Both the position numbers and the translations under genes were made by a program. Under the pieces are notes generated by a model that saw only the letters and a list, made by a program, of their open reading frames with translations, was not told the origin of the DNA and ran no database searches. Positions 7,818 to 15,593 of a stretch of DNA of 21,856 nt are shown one piece after another. This DNA is from UBA4644 sp964541085 (lineage in GTDB: Bacteria > Bacillota > Clostridia > Oscillospirales > Butyricicoccaceae). Numbering within the stretch: the first letter of the stretch is position 1; each line of letters starts with the position of its first letter. The stretch lies in contig CAZIPA010000034.1 in assembly GCA_964541085.1 (NCBI GenBank), positions 1 through 21,856 on the forward strand, in the 5' to 3' direction.

Positions 7818-9002
7818 TCAGCCGTCGGTCAGCGTCATGCCCACGATGCTCTGGCCCGGCTCGAAGAAGGGCAAAACAGAGCCGTCGTCCGCCTGCATAA
7901 TCACCATCTGCTCCCCGGAGGGAGAGATCAGCAGCGGGAACGGGCAGTTGCCATCGTAAACGCCCAGACACAGGCTGTCGTCCTCCATCCACCAGGTGCC
8001 CTCATAATAGGGGGTCAGGACGGTGCCTGCGGCATCCTCCGTGGGCTGATAGAGCACCATGTCGCCATAGCCCAGTCCGGCAGATTCGTCATAGCCGAAC
8101 GCCATCACCCAGCCGTTGTCGCTGTACCAGGTGGTGTTGCCAAGGCCCACATTGTTGGGCGGCAGCCACTCGGTATCGGGGGCGGGGCCGGGGTCCTGCT
8201 CCAGATGGGGGACATAATCTCCCACATCATAGAGGGCGGCAAAATCCAGCACTCTGTCCAGATACCACTCCTCGATGCGGCCGGTCTCCGGGTCGTGCTC
8301 GGGGCACCAGATGCCCTCAAAGCCGTCCGGCTGCAAATAGGCCACCGTCAGGTTCGTCTCGTCCCGCCATTGGCCATAGGTGACATACAGCAGGAAGGGG
8401 CGATCGATCATGGGATAATACAGCGGCTCGGAATAATGGGGCACAGAGCCGTTGCCGCCCTGCTCCCACTCCACGCCCTTGACGGTGAAGGTAAGGCTTC
8501 CGTCCATGGGCACGATGCAATAGAGATCGCCGTATTCCCCAATAATATCCTCCTGGGGAATCTCCGCCAAAAAGGGCCAGAAGGTCGCGATCATGGGGCA
8601 GTTATCCTGTAACCATGCCGCCAGAGAGCGGGTGTCGCCCTCTTCCCGATAGCCCAGATAGGACGCAGCGAAGAGCTCCTGCCAGTAGTTGACATACAGA
8701 CCTTCAATGGCGGCCTGCGCCTTGTCGCTGTAGCTGAACTCAGCGGGCTCTACCGGCTCGTCGGGAACTTCCGGCTGGGCGGGAGTGTCCGGCGTATCAG
8801 GGTCTGCGGGGGTTTCCGGGGTTTCCGACGGGTTGGGCTTTTGAGGCCGTTCAATCTTGCCGGAGCTGCCCTGGGTCTTGGGGGGCGTGTTGCCGTCCTC
8901 CGGCGTTTCATTGCCGGAGGTGCTGCCGCAGGCCGCAAGGCTTGCCAGCATCAGCAGAGACAGCGCCAGCGCCGCAAATCGGCGAAAGAGGTTGTGCTTC
9001 AT
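7818..9002 (-). CDS. Pro-rich lipoprotein of unknown function
   Basis: The 394-residue protein has a lipoprotein signal with lipobox LAAC (lipidated C25). A low-complexity Pro/Glu/Thr linker follows at about residues 35-90, then a globular domain of some 300 residues rich in Trp and Tyr that I do not recognise. The last third (GTWWMEDDSLCLGVYDG, then a VIMQADDGS strand) resembles the lipocalin-like or META-like beta strands of small lipoproteins, but that is only a likeness. The start is fixed by GAGGAGGG, which lies across the stop of the TPM gene 12 nt upstream, so the two are probably translated together. A 75-nt gap with a GC-rich inverted repeat separates it from the Cys-rich SLH gene. 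Role in the envelope module is inferred from position only. Confidence 0.8.
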   Translation of the reverse strand: MKHNLFRRFAALALSLLMLASLAACGSTSGNETPEDGNTPPKTQGSSGKIERPQKPNPSETPETPADPDTPDTPAQPEVPDEPVEPAEFSYSDKAQAAIEGLYVNYWQELFAASYLGYREEGDTRSLAAWLQDNCPMIATFWPFLAEIPQEDIIGEYGDLYCIVPMDGSLTFTVKGVEWEQGGNGSVPHYSEPLYYPMIDRPFLLYVTYGQWRDETNLTVAYLQPDGFEGIWCPEHDPETGRIEEWYLDRVLDFAALYDVGDYVPHLEQDPGPAPDTEWLPPNNVGLGNTTWYSDNGWVMAFGYDESAGLGYGDMVLYQPTEDAAGTVLTPYYEGTWWMEDDSLCLGVYDGNCPFPLLISPSGEQMVIMQADDGSVLPFFEPGQSIVGMTLTDG

Positions 9003-9014
9003 AGCCGTCCCTCC

Positions 9015-9815
9015 TCAGATTTTGCCGCCGCTGCCGCTGCCGCCCTTGCTGCCGGAGGAGCCGCCGTTGTCGATCCGGCGGACGCTTTCCGTGGTGTGGG
9101 TAAAGCGGTCATACTGCTCCGTCAGCTGCAAGCCGCCGTTGACGGTGTATCTTTTCGCCTCGGATTTGCGGCGGACGGACTTCATCTTGCCCTTGAGTCC
9201 CAGACAGATCAGCAGGGAGATCAGGCAGGAAATGCCCACCACCGTGAGGATCCTGCGCATTGTGGCGCCGGATTCCGTGGCTGCATCCGGCTCCGTAGCG
9301 GCACCCGGCACCGTGGAGATCGTTTCGGCATAGGTCAGCGCCTCGTCACAGGCTTCCAGATAGGCGTGGAAGCCGCCGCACCAGTCCTCCTCGGCAAAGA
9401 GGGGCAGGAAGGCATCTTCCAGCTCGGCAAGGCCCGTTTCATCAAAGGCAAAGCTGGCGTCGTCGCCATAGACATAGAGGTAATATTCCCCGGTGTAAAA
9501 GCTCACCAGCAGCAAAATGCCGTTGCTTCCCTCGCCTTCGCCCAGCTCATAGCCGATATAGAAGGTTTCGGCGGTATCCCGCAGTCCGCCATAGTCATAA
9601 TCGTTGTAATCGCACACAAACTGGATGTAAACACCGCAGCCGTGGCGCTGGGAAATATCCGCTGCCTTGATCTCCAGCTGTTCCCATTCATAATAGGTGA
9701 ACAGATCATCGGGATCAAAGACATATTCCATCTTGCCGTCGAGGGCCAGTGCGGGAACGCAGAGGCTCAGGGCCAGAAGCAGCGCCATGCACAGGACTGA
9801 AATTCTCTTTTTCAT
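9015..9815 (-). CDS. TPM-domain membrane protein (YgcG/YdjH-like)
   Basis: The 266-residue protein has signal peptide 1-24 (ending PALA), an extracellular TPM domain at about 30-162, one membrane span at about 188-206, and a cytoplasmic tail ending in a Gly/Ser-rich segment, GGSSGSKGGSGSGGKI. The family hallmarks are FDPDDLFTYYEWEQLE at the domain start and SNGILLLVS before the central strand. TPM proteins include Arabidopsis TLP18.3 and bacterial YgcG; some show phosphatase activity, but most roles are unclear. In B. subtilis the TPM protein YdjH sits with YdjG and YdjI, as here. Its SD overlaps the stop of the YdjG-like gene (TAAGGAGG), pointing to tight co-translation. Confidence 0.85.
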   Translation of the reverse strand: MKKRISVLCMALLLALSLCVPALALDGKMEYVFDPDDLFTYYEWEQLEIKAADISQRHGCGVYIQFVCDYNDYDYGGLRDTAETFYIGYELGEGEGSNGILLLVSFYTGEYYLYVYGDDASFAFDETGLAELEDAFLPLFAEEDWCGGFHAYLEACDEALTYAETISTVPGAATEPDAATESGATMRRILTVVGISCLISLLICLGLKGKMKSVRRKSEAKRYTVNGGLQLTEQYDRFTHTTESVRRIDNGGSSGSKGGSGSGGKI

Positions 9816-9828
9816 GATCCTTTCCTCC

Positions 9829-10950
9829 TTACAGCAGCGTGATGAGGGTGCCGATGATGCTCAGGGGCACGGCGATGGCGGCAAAGGTCGTCCAGAATTT
9901 GCCCCAGCTCATGGGCAGATCACCCACCAGCCGTCCGGTCTGACCGTTCATGGCAAAGAGATAATCCTTGCCGTTCCATTTGGTGTTCAGCATCCAGACG
10001 GGCAGCAGGGCATAATGCACCTTTCCCCGCCGCAGATTCACATGACCGCCGGTGCGGGTGCAGGAATCATAGCCCTTGACGCTTTCTTCCAGCGCCGCAT
10101 TCAGGGTGTTTTCACAGCGCTCGTCTGCCCGCTGGCTGCACTCCTCTGCGCTGATATCAAAGCGGTCTGCCAGATATCCGGGGAGATAGGCCGTGGAGAA
10201 GGGCTTGAGCTCCTGATAATTGTAGGGTTCCAGAGAATCCATATGATTGTCCGGCATTTTGCTGGAGGCATCCACAGGGATTTTTTCAAAGGCAAGGGTG
10301 CCTGTGCGGAAGACCTCAAAATGCTGGGTCTGGGTGATCTCCCGATCTCCCTGCCGCTGGGTGCTGGAGGTGGTGGCTTCAAAGCTTGCGCTGCCCTCGG
10401 CCTCACCGTCAAACAGCCAGAAGGGGACATAGACGCCCTTGATCTCCTGAATATGGTTTCCGCTGGTGAAGGATTTCGGCAGAAAGGGCTTGCCCTTGTA
10501 GTGCTTTTTCAGGGCCTTCACCGCATCATCCTTGGACAGCTTGAAGGGAATGACGAACTCCGGCTTCAGTGTGCCGGAAAACTGCCCCGGCACCACCGTG
10601 GGGTTGCCGCAATAGGGGCAGGAGGTGGCGGCAGTGGAAGCGTCACAGATCAGCTCCGCACCGCAGGAGGGGCAGGAGTATGCCTTCATTCCCTCGCCGT
10701 CTGCGCCCCAGTCGGCACTCATGCCGGAGGTATCCCAGCCGTCTCCGTTGGCTCCGGTCTGGGCCGCTTTGGCCTCGGCAGTCTGCTGGGCCGCTGCCGC
10801 CTGCTGATTTTTGTCGGCGTACAGCGCCTCGATCTCGGCCACATCATAGGACGAGCCGCAGTATTCACATTCCAGCTTGCCGGACGCGCCCGCAAAATGC
10901 AGCGGGCCGGTACAGCTTGGGCATTGATAATTGGTTACCTGTGCTGGCAT
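9829..10950 (-). CDS. double zinc-ribbon membrane protein, YdjG-like
   Basis: The 373-residue protein has a first TFIIB-type zinc ribbon at C10-C13/C28-C31, an Ala/Gln-rich spacer, and a second ribbon at C93-C96/C111-C114. A large conserved domain follows with FKLSKDDAVKALKKHYKGKPFLP and GVYVPFWLFDGE. The C-terminal 22 residues (352-373) form a membrane anchor. This order matches Bacillus YdjG, reported with its neighbours to act in PspA-related envelope stress in B. subtilis (recalled, not checked). The start is fixed by AAAAGGAGGAGAAACA before the ATG. It lies 39 nt from the upstream zinc-finger gene and 13 nt from the TPM gene, a clear operon. Metal binding is inferred from the cysteines. 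Confidence 0.85.
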   Translation of the reverse strand: MPAQVTNYQCPSCTGPLHFAGASGKLECEYCGSSYDVAEIEALYADKNQQAAAAQQTAEAKAAQTGANGDGWDTSGMSADWGADGEGMKAYSCPSCGAELICDASTAATSCPYCGNPTVVPGQFSGTLKPEFVIPFKLSKDDAVKALKKHYKGKPFLPKSFTSGNHIQEIKGVYVPFWLFDGEAEGSASFEATTSSTQRQGDREITQTQHFEVFRTGTLAFEKIPVDASSKMPDNHMDSLEPYNYQELKPFSTAYLPGYLADRFDISAEECSQRADERCENTLNAALEESVKGYDSCTRTGGHVNLRRGKVHYALLPVWMLNTKWNGKDYLFAMNGQTGRLVGDLPMSWGKFWTTFAAIAVPLSIIGTLITLL

Positions 10951-10989
10951 TGTTTCTCCTCCTTTTCCATGGATCGGCCACCGGCCGGG

Positions 10990-11841
10990 TTACGGACGGG
11001 GCGTGCCGCAGTATTCGCAGAATTTGCCGCTGTTGGCGCCGCCGCAGGCCGGGCAATTCCACGGGCCATTGGCCGGGGCGCTCTGGGCCGTCTGCTGGGG
11101 CGCGTTCTGAGGCGCGTTCTGGGGAGCTGCCTGCTGGGCGCCGCCATTGCGGACGAGCTCCTGCACCCGGCGAATCTCTTCGCAGATCTGCTGGGCCATC
11201 TGATAATACTGACGGTAGGTGTGATCGTTCATGGGGTCAAAGCCGCTGTTGGCCAGAGAATCCAGCAGGCGGCCAAAGTTGCCGCTGACACCGCTGGAGA
11301 CACCCTGCATGACCGTTACCGTATCGGAATTGAGGCGGAAACGCATTTCATCAAAATAGGGATTATTCACCGTGATGATGATGTCAAACTGATAGGTGTG
11401 CTCATAGCGGGGCGGATTGTAGCTGATTTTCTTGTCGTTGGGGCCATCCCGCATCAGCTCGGTGCGGTTCTGGTCAATGTCCATGCGGCAGCCGGTGATA
11501 TCCTGGAAATCCAGAATGTCCGGATTGGCATCTGCCAGATTCCGGGCCCGGGTCACGGTGAGCCAGCGATGGCTCTCGTCCAGCAGGAGCTTCCACTCCT
11601 CGCCGATGGAACGGCTGATGCCAAACTGTGCCGCCTTTTTCTGATTTTCCTCACGATAGGCAAGCTGCTGCTCGATTTCCGCTACCGTAGAATGACGGCG
11701 CTCGGAAAACCAGGGAGAGAGCTTTTTCGCACAGTTTTTGCAGAGATTTCCGTCCTCCAGCTTGCGATTGCCCAGCAGGCCGATCTCGCCGCCGCAGACG
11801 GAGCATTCCTTTTTCGAAAAGAGATTTCCAAACAGTCCCAT
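10990..11841 (-). CDS. DUF4428-type zinc finger protein with C-terminal zinc ribbon
   Basis: The 283-residue soluble protein begins with a small zinc finger, C13-C16/C34-C37, in the context FSKKECSVCGGEIG, which fits the DUF4428 family. A middle domain of about 180 residues (YEHTYQFDIIITVNNPYFDEMRF) is not assigned further. An Ala/Gln/Pro linker with NAPQ repeats follows. The end is a zinc ribbon, C263-C266/C275-C278 (CPACGGANSGKFCEYCG), of the same type as the ribbons on the SPFH protein two genes upstream. There is no signal peptide or membrane span. The SD AAGGAGCG lies 21-34 nt after the small membrane gene. It probably interacts with the membrane complex through its ribbons; that is inference. 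Confidence 0.8.
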   Translation of the reverse strand: MGLFGNLFSKKECSVCGGEIGLLGNRKLEDGNLCKNCAKKLSPWFSERRHSTVAEIEQQLAYREENQKKAAQFGISRSIGEEWKLLLDESHRWLTVTRARNLADANPDILDFQDITGCRMDIDQNRTELMRDGPNDKKISYNPPRYEHTYQFDIIITVNNPYFDEMRFRLNSDTVTVMQGVSSGVSGNFGRLLDSLANSGFDPMNDHTYRQYYQMAQQICEEIRRVQELVRNGGAQQAAPQNAPQNAPQQTAQSAPANGPWNCPACGGANSGKFCEYCGTPRP

Positions 11842-11862
11842 TGTTCAACGCTCCTTTGTTAT

Positions 11863-12057
11863 TTATTCGGAGGGTTCCGTCCCCTGCGGGGCAGGAGACG
11901 GGGTTTCCTCCAGGATACCGGCGGCATCGGGATTTTCCATGCCGCCCTTGTCTGCGATCCGGTCTGTGACGAACACACGATAGAGCAGACAGCCGCCCAG
12001 AATCAGTGCCCCGCCCAGCAGGATCACAAGGAAGATTTTCAGCATCCGGCGCTTCAT
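11863..12057 (-). CDS. 64-aa single-pass membrane protein
   Basis: The protein starts MKRRMLKIFLVILLGGALIL, one basic N-terminus plus one hydrophobic span (residues 8-26), and ends in an acidic, Pro-rich outer tail. The ATG at 12057 overlaps the SPFH stop as TGATG, and there is no good SD of its own, so it is most likely translated by re-initiation after the SPFH gene. A GTG one codon further upstream is also possible. GGC at 21-23 gives a weak lipobox-like look, but a plain anchor is likelier. A subunit that tethers the SPFH or zinc-ribbon proteins to the membrane would fit its place; no homology is recognised. Confidence 0.75.
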   Translation of the reverse strand: MKRRMLKIFLVILLGGALILGGCLLYRVFVTDRIADKGGMENPDAAGILEETPSPAPQGTEPSE

Positions 12058-13478
12058 CACACGATGTCGCCGTTGTCAAAGGGGTCGCCGCACTCCGGGC
12101 AGAACTTGGGAGGCTGTGTGCCCTTTTCCGGCTCCCAGCCGCACTTGTCGCACTTATACTGGGGCACACCGGCGGGCTTTTTCGCGCCGCATTCTGCGCA
12201 GAACTTGCCCTTGTTCACCGCACCGCAGGAGCAGGTCCAGCCATCCTCGGCGGGCTTGGGAGAGCCGCATTCCGGGCAGAACTTGCCGGTGGCGGTAGCG
12301 CCGCAGGAGCACTTCCAGCTTCCGGCAGCAGGCTTGGGCTCGGGCTTTTTGCTGCCGCAGTTGGGGCAGAACTTGCCGGTGATGCCCGTCTGACCGCAGG
12401 AGCAGGTCCATCCGGCCGGAGCCGCAGGGGCTGCCTGCTGCTGCATCTGAGCCTGCTGCATCTGCTGCTGCTGACCCATCTGGAACAGATTCTGGGCATT
12501 CATGCCGCCGGCCTGACCGGCCATATTCATGCCCATAAAGGCCATGGCCGCACCGGTGTCCTGATTGCTGGCAGCTGCCTGCATGGCAGAAGCCTGGGCA
12601 CCCACCAGGTGGGCTGCCGCACGGGTAGGATCCATAAAGGCGGCGTTGCGCTGCAGCTCCTTGAGCATCTTTTCGTCCTCTTCCTCGGCCTTCACGGAGG
12701 AAACGCCGAAGGAGACGATCTCCATACCGCGGAGATCACGCCATCTGGAGGAAAGCTGCTCGTTCAGTGCGTCCGCCAGCTCCAGCGTGTGGCCGGGCAG
12801 AGCGCTGTAGCGGATGCCCATTTCGCTGATGCGGGCAAAGGCGGGCTGAAGGGCAGTCAGCAGCTCGGTGCGCATCTGGCCCATGATCTGGGCAGTCTTG
12901 TATTCTTCGCTTACATTACCGCAGACATTGGTATAGAACAGCAGGGGGTTGGAAAGCCGCAGGCTGTATTCGCCAAAGCAGCGAATGTTGATGTCGATGT
13001 CGATACCGGCACGCTGATCCACCACCCGGAAGGGCACGGGAGAGGCAGTGCCGTATTTGTTGCCGGTGAGCTCCTTGGTGTTGAAGTAATAGACCCGCTG
13101 GTCCTTGGGTGCTTCGCCGCCAAAGGTAAACCGCTTGCCGATGTTGGAGAACACGCTTCGCACGCTCTCACCCAGATTGCCGGTGAAAATGCTGGGTTCC
13201 GTGGACATATCGTAGGTATATTCGCCGGGCTCGGCACACACATCTACTACCTTGCCCTGCTCCACGATGAGCATACACTGGCCGTCTGCCACGGCGATGA
13301 TGGAGCCGTTGGAAATGATGTTGTCATCACCCCGGGTATTGCTGGAACGGCCGGTGACTTTCTTCTGGCCCTTGACTGCCAGCACATCGGCCGCAATGGA
13401 TTCGCAGTAAAAATATTCCTTCCACTGATCTGCCAGTACGCCTCCGGCTGCGCCTAACGCTGCTTTGATAAGACCCAT
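12057..13478 (-). CDS. SPFH (band 7) protein with four C-terminal zinc ribbons, YdjI-like
   Basis: The 473-residue protein begins MGLIKAALGAAGGVLADQW, the usual start of the YdjI / 'virion core protein-like' SPFH family. The SPFH/PHB core covers about residues 20-300, with FTFGGEAPKDQRVYYFNTKE in the middle and a helical part after it. A Met/Gln-rich low-complexity segment follows (MGQQQQMQQAQMQQQ). The last 118 residues hold four zinc ribbons of the CSCG...GKFCPxCG type (near 356, 387, 413 and 442). Bacillus YdjI has a similar but smaller layout. SPFH proteins form oligomeric membrane scaffolds. The SD GAGAGGAG precedes the ATG, after a 78-nt AT-rich gap that may hold an internal promoter. 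The stop overlaps the next start. Confidence 0.88.
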   Translation of the reverse strand: MGLIKAALGAAGGVLADQWKEYFYCESIAADVLAVKGQKKVTGRSSNTRGDDNIISNGSIIAVADGQCMLIVEQGKVVDVCAEPGEYTYDMSTEPSIFTGNLGESVRSVFSNIGKRFTFGGEAPKDQRVYYFNTKELTGNKYGTASPVPFRVVDQRAGIDIDINIRCFGEYSLRLSNPLLFYTNVCGNVSEEYKTAQIMGQMRTELLTALQPAFARISEMGIRYSALPGHTLELADALNEQLSSRWRDLRGMEIVSFGVSSVKAEEEDEKMLKELQRNAAFMDPTRAAAHLVGAQASAMQAAASNQDTGAAMAFMGMNMAGQAGGMNAQNLFQMGQQQQMQQAQMQQQAAPAAPAGWTCSCGQTGITGKFCPNCGSKKPEPKPAAGSWKCSCGATATGKFCPECGSPKPAEDGWTCSCGAVNKGKFCAECGAKKPAGVPQYKCDKCGWEPEKGTQPPKFCPECGDPFDNGDIV

Positions 13479-13556
13479 AATCGTTCTCCTCTCTGAAATG
13501 AAAATAAATAATATGTCAGTTGTTCAAAAGGCTTTGCTGTTTTTAATAATAGTGTG
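13479..13556 (-). other. AT-rich spacer before the SPFH gene
   Basis: This 78-nt gap is far richer in A/T than its surroundings and contains TTGAAC and TATTAT-like hexamers on the minus strand, but no pair with proper spacing. It may carry an internal promoter for the SPFH-zinc ribbon genes. Confidence 0.3.
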
Positions 13557-14042
13557 TTATGCCCAGGGATCCTGTGCCGCAGGCATCCGGATACCGCTGA
13601 GAATGCTGGAATACTCCCACAGGAACCACTGGCCGGTGGAGGGCTTGCACCGCAGCTTCATGGGCCGGGGAGAATCGGCTCCCGCCGTTTTCAGAAACAC
13701 CCGGACATAGCCCTCCTCCACATCCTGCGGACGGGGATCGGACAGCACATTCAGGGTGTAGGGCTGACGGGGGGTATAGCTGTTTTCCGGGGTGGCTCCC
13801 TCGAAATAGGCCAGCGGCAGATATTCCTTGCCCCGCAGACGGTCCCGCAGAAACTGCGTGTCATAGGGAGTCATGGGACGGGGGCCGCGCAGCCGGTTCA
13901 TAGCCTCTACGCCTGCGTCCTTGTCCTTCAGATAGAGGCTCAGTGCGCAGAGAAAGCCCGCACAGACCTCCTCCACCGTGCCCAGGGGCAGCGCCTCAAA
14001 TTCGGAAAGAGTACCGGGGATCCGTTGCAATGTTACCGTCAT
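13557..14042 (-). CDS. DUF6935-like protein
   Basis: The 161-residue soluble protein has the features I recall for the DUF6935 family: a helical N-terminal half with an ALSLYLKDKDAGVEAMNRLRGP segment broken by Pro, and a beta-rich C-terminal half with YFEGATPENSYTPRQPY, GADSPRPMKLR and WFLWEYSS, ending IRMPAAQDPWA. The family number is from memory and should be checked. It has no cysteine zinc motif, signal peptide or membrane span. The start is fixed by AGAGGAGGTACATA. It lies 30 nt after the phosphoesterase and 78 nt before the SPFH gene. Function is unknown; its place suggests work with the SPFH protein. Confidence 0.75.
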   Translation of the reverse strand: MTVTLQRIPGTLSEFEALPLGTVEEVCAGFLCALSLYLKDKDAGVEAMNRLRGPRPMTPYDTQFLRDRLRGKEYLPLAYFEGATPENSYTPRQPYTLNVLSDPRPQDVEEGYVRVFLKTAGADSPRPMKLRCKPSTGQWFLWEYSSILSGIRMPAAQDPWA

Positions 14043-14072
14043 GTTATGTACCTCCTCTGATACAGACCGGCG

Positions 14073-15539
14073 TCAGGGCTCCACCACAAGCCGTCCCTCC
14101 ACCTGACGATTCAGATGGGAATGGGTGGAAAGATATTCCTCCACCACGGCGTTGAGCGAGGTGGTCAGCACCCGCGATTTTCCGTTTTGCTCCGCCTCCT
14201 CCAGGGTAATATCCAGGAAGGGCTTGAGATTGCTGAAATGATATTTCTGCATGGCGATGGAATAGAGCCGGTCGGGATGGAGGGGCTCTCCGTCCAGTGT
14301 CAGCTCACGGAAGCGCTGTGCGCCCCGCTCCCAGACCATACGCATTCCGTGGGAAAACTGGTAAAACTCCGTATGATCGCCCTGGAAGGCCTCCTCCCGC
14401 AGCACATGGCGCAGCATCCGCTCCAGCTGCGTTCCGGTGACGCGGAGCAGATACACCGCATCGTCATAGGGAAGGCATTCCACCAGATCCGCATAATGCA
14501 CCACCGGGCCCAGGAAATAGCTCCGGATGGCACCGGAACCCATGAACATCACATCAATGCCCAGACTGTCCCGCATGATATCGGCAATGAGATCGCCCAG
14601 CGCCGTTTCCTGATTGCGGGCGGGATGGGTCAGCTTGTCGGCAAAGCGGGTCACGATGCGGTCATATTTTTCCGAAGTGGCCTTCTGATAGTGGTGAATG
14701 AACTTTTCCATCTCCTCATCCCGGGGGCAGTGCTCATCGTTGATGGGGATGAGCTGCCAGGTGAAGGTATCGATGGCATTGCGGTCGGTATCCACCATAA
14801 TGTCAAACCGGCCGATCTGGTCGGTGCCGGTTCCGGCCTGCACGATATAGATATCGTTGACCTTGGCGGGCTCGGTGAGGAAGGTGTGGGAGTGTCCGCC
14901 GATGATGATGTCCACGCCCCAGTCGGGATCCAGCAGGGCCGCCAGCTTTTTGTCCTCTTCAAAGCCGATGTGGGTCAGCAGCACGGTGAAATCAATGTCG
15001 ATGGCGTTGTAGGTGTTGCAGATGTTGCCCACCTCACGGGCCGCCTCACCGATGTCCACAAAGGAGCCGATGACCTCATCGCTCTTGGTCTGCGCCAGCA
15101 CATCCTCGGTGATGATGCCGATAAAGAGCACCTTCATTCCGTCGATGTTGGCAATATAGTGCGGCTGGAACAGCCGCTTGTGGTTGGCCTTGATATGGAA
15201 ATTGGCGTTGATGATGGGGAAGTTCGCACATTTTTCCAGAAACAGCAGATGCGCCAGACCATAATCCACCTCGTGGTTGCCGATGGTAGCCACATCCGGC
15301 CCCAGCAGATTCATGATGCCGATGGTAGAAATGCCTTTATACTCCGAGTCGATGACGGAGCCGCGGAACATATCGCCCGCGATGGCATAGATCATATTCT
15401 TTTCTTCACTGCGCACCTTGTTCACATAGCCGGACAGCAGCGATACGCCGCCCACCAGCTTTTCATCCACTTCCTCCGCCAGAAAATCGCCGTGCATATC
15501 ATTGGAGTGCAGAATGGTGAGTTTTTTCAGATGTTTCAA
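14073..15539 (-). CDS. 5'-nucleotidase/2',3'-cyclic phosphodiesterase-family metallophosphoesterase
   Basis: The 488-residue protein is a two-domain UshA/CpdB-type phosphoesterase. The dimetal-site motifs are ND.HG (N13-D14, H16), GD (55-56), GNHE (87-90), TH (189-190) and GGHSH (214-218). The C-terminal 5'-nucleotidase substrate domain runs from about 325, with ALGDLIADIMRDS and GSGAIRSYF. Such enzymes hydrolyse nucleotides or other phosphate esters. Unlike most relatives it has no signal peptide or wall anchor, so it should act in the cytoplasm. The start is a TTG (15537-15539), chosen because AAAGGAGAG lies just upstream and HLKKLTILHSND follows at once. It lies 54 nt after the SLH-Ig gene and 30 nt before the DUF6935 gene, with no terminator between. 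Confidence 0.9.
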   Translation of the reverse strand: MKHLKKLTILHSNDMHGDFLAEEVDEKLVGGVSLLSGYVNKVRSEEKNMIYAIAGDMFRGSVIDSEYKGISTIGIMNLLGPDVATIGNHEVDYGLAHLLFLEKCANFPIINANFHIKANHKRLFQPHYIANIDGMKVLFIGIITEDVLAQTKSDEVIGSFVDIGEAAREVGNICNTYNAIDIDFTVLLTHIGFEEDKKLAALLDPDWGVDIIIGGHSHTFLTEPAKVNDIYIVQAGTGTDQIGRFDIMVDTDRNAIDTFTWQLIPINDEHCPRDEEMEKFIHHYQKATSEKYDRIVTRFADKLTHPARNQETALGDLIADIMRDSLGIDVMFMGSGAIRSYFLGPVVHYADLVECLPYDDAVYLLRVTGTQLERMLRHVLREEAFQGDHTEFYQFSHGMRMVWERGAQRFRELTLDGEPLHPDRLYSIAMQKYHFSNLKPFLDITLEEAEQNGKSRVLTTSLNAVVEEYLSTHSHLNRQVEGRLVVEP

Positions 15540-15593
15540 AGAGCTCTCTCCTTTCGCTTGTCATTGGGCCGCACAGTCAGTCCCGCGATTTTC

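Noticed and set aside
11863..12057. The small membrane protein as a lipoprotein.
   Set aside because: The LILGGC stretch lacks a good lipobox, and the hydrophobic span continues past the Cys, which fits a plain membrane anchor better.
9697..12393. An 898-codon plus-strand open frame opposite the zinc-ribbon genes.
   Set aside because: Antisense shadow across several well-supported genes, with no start signal or recognisable domain.
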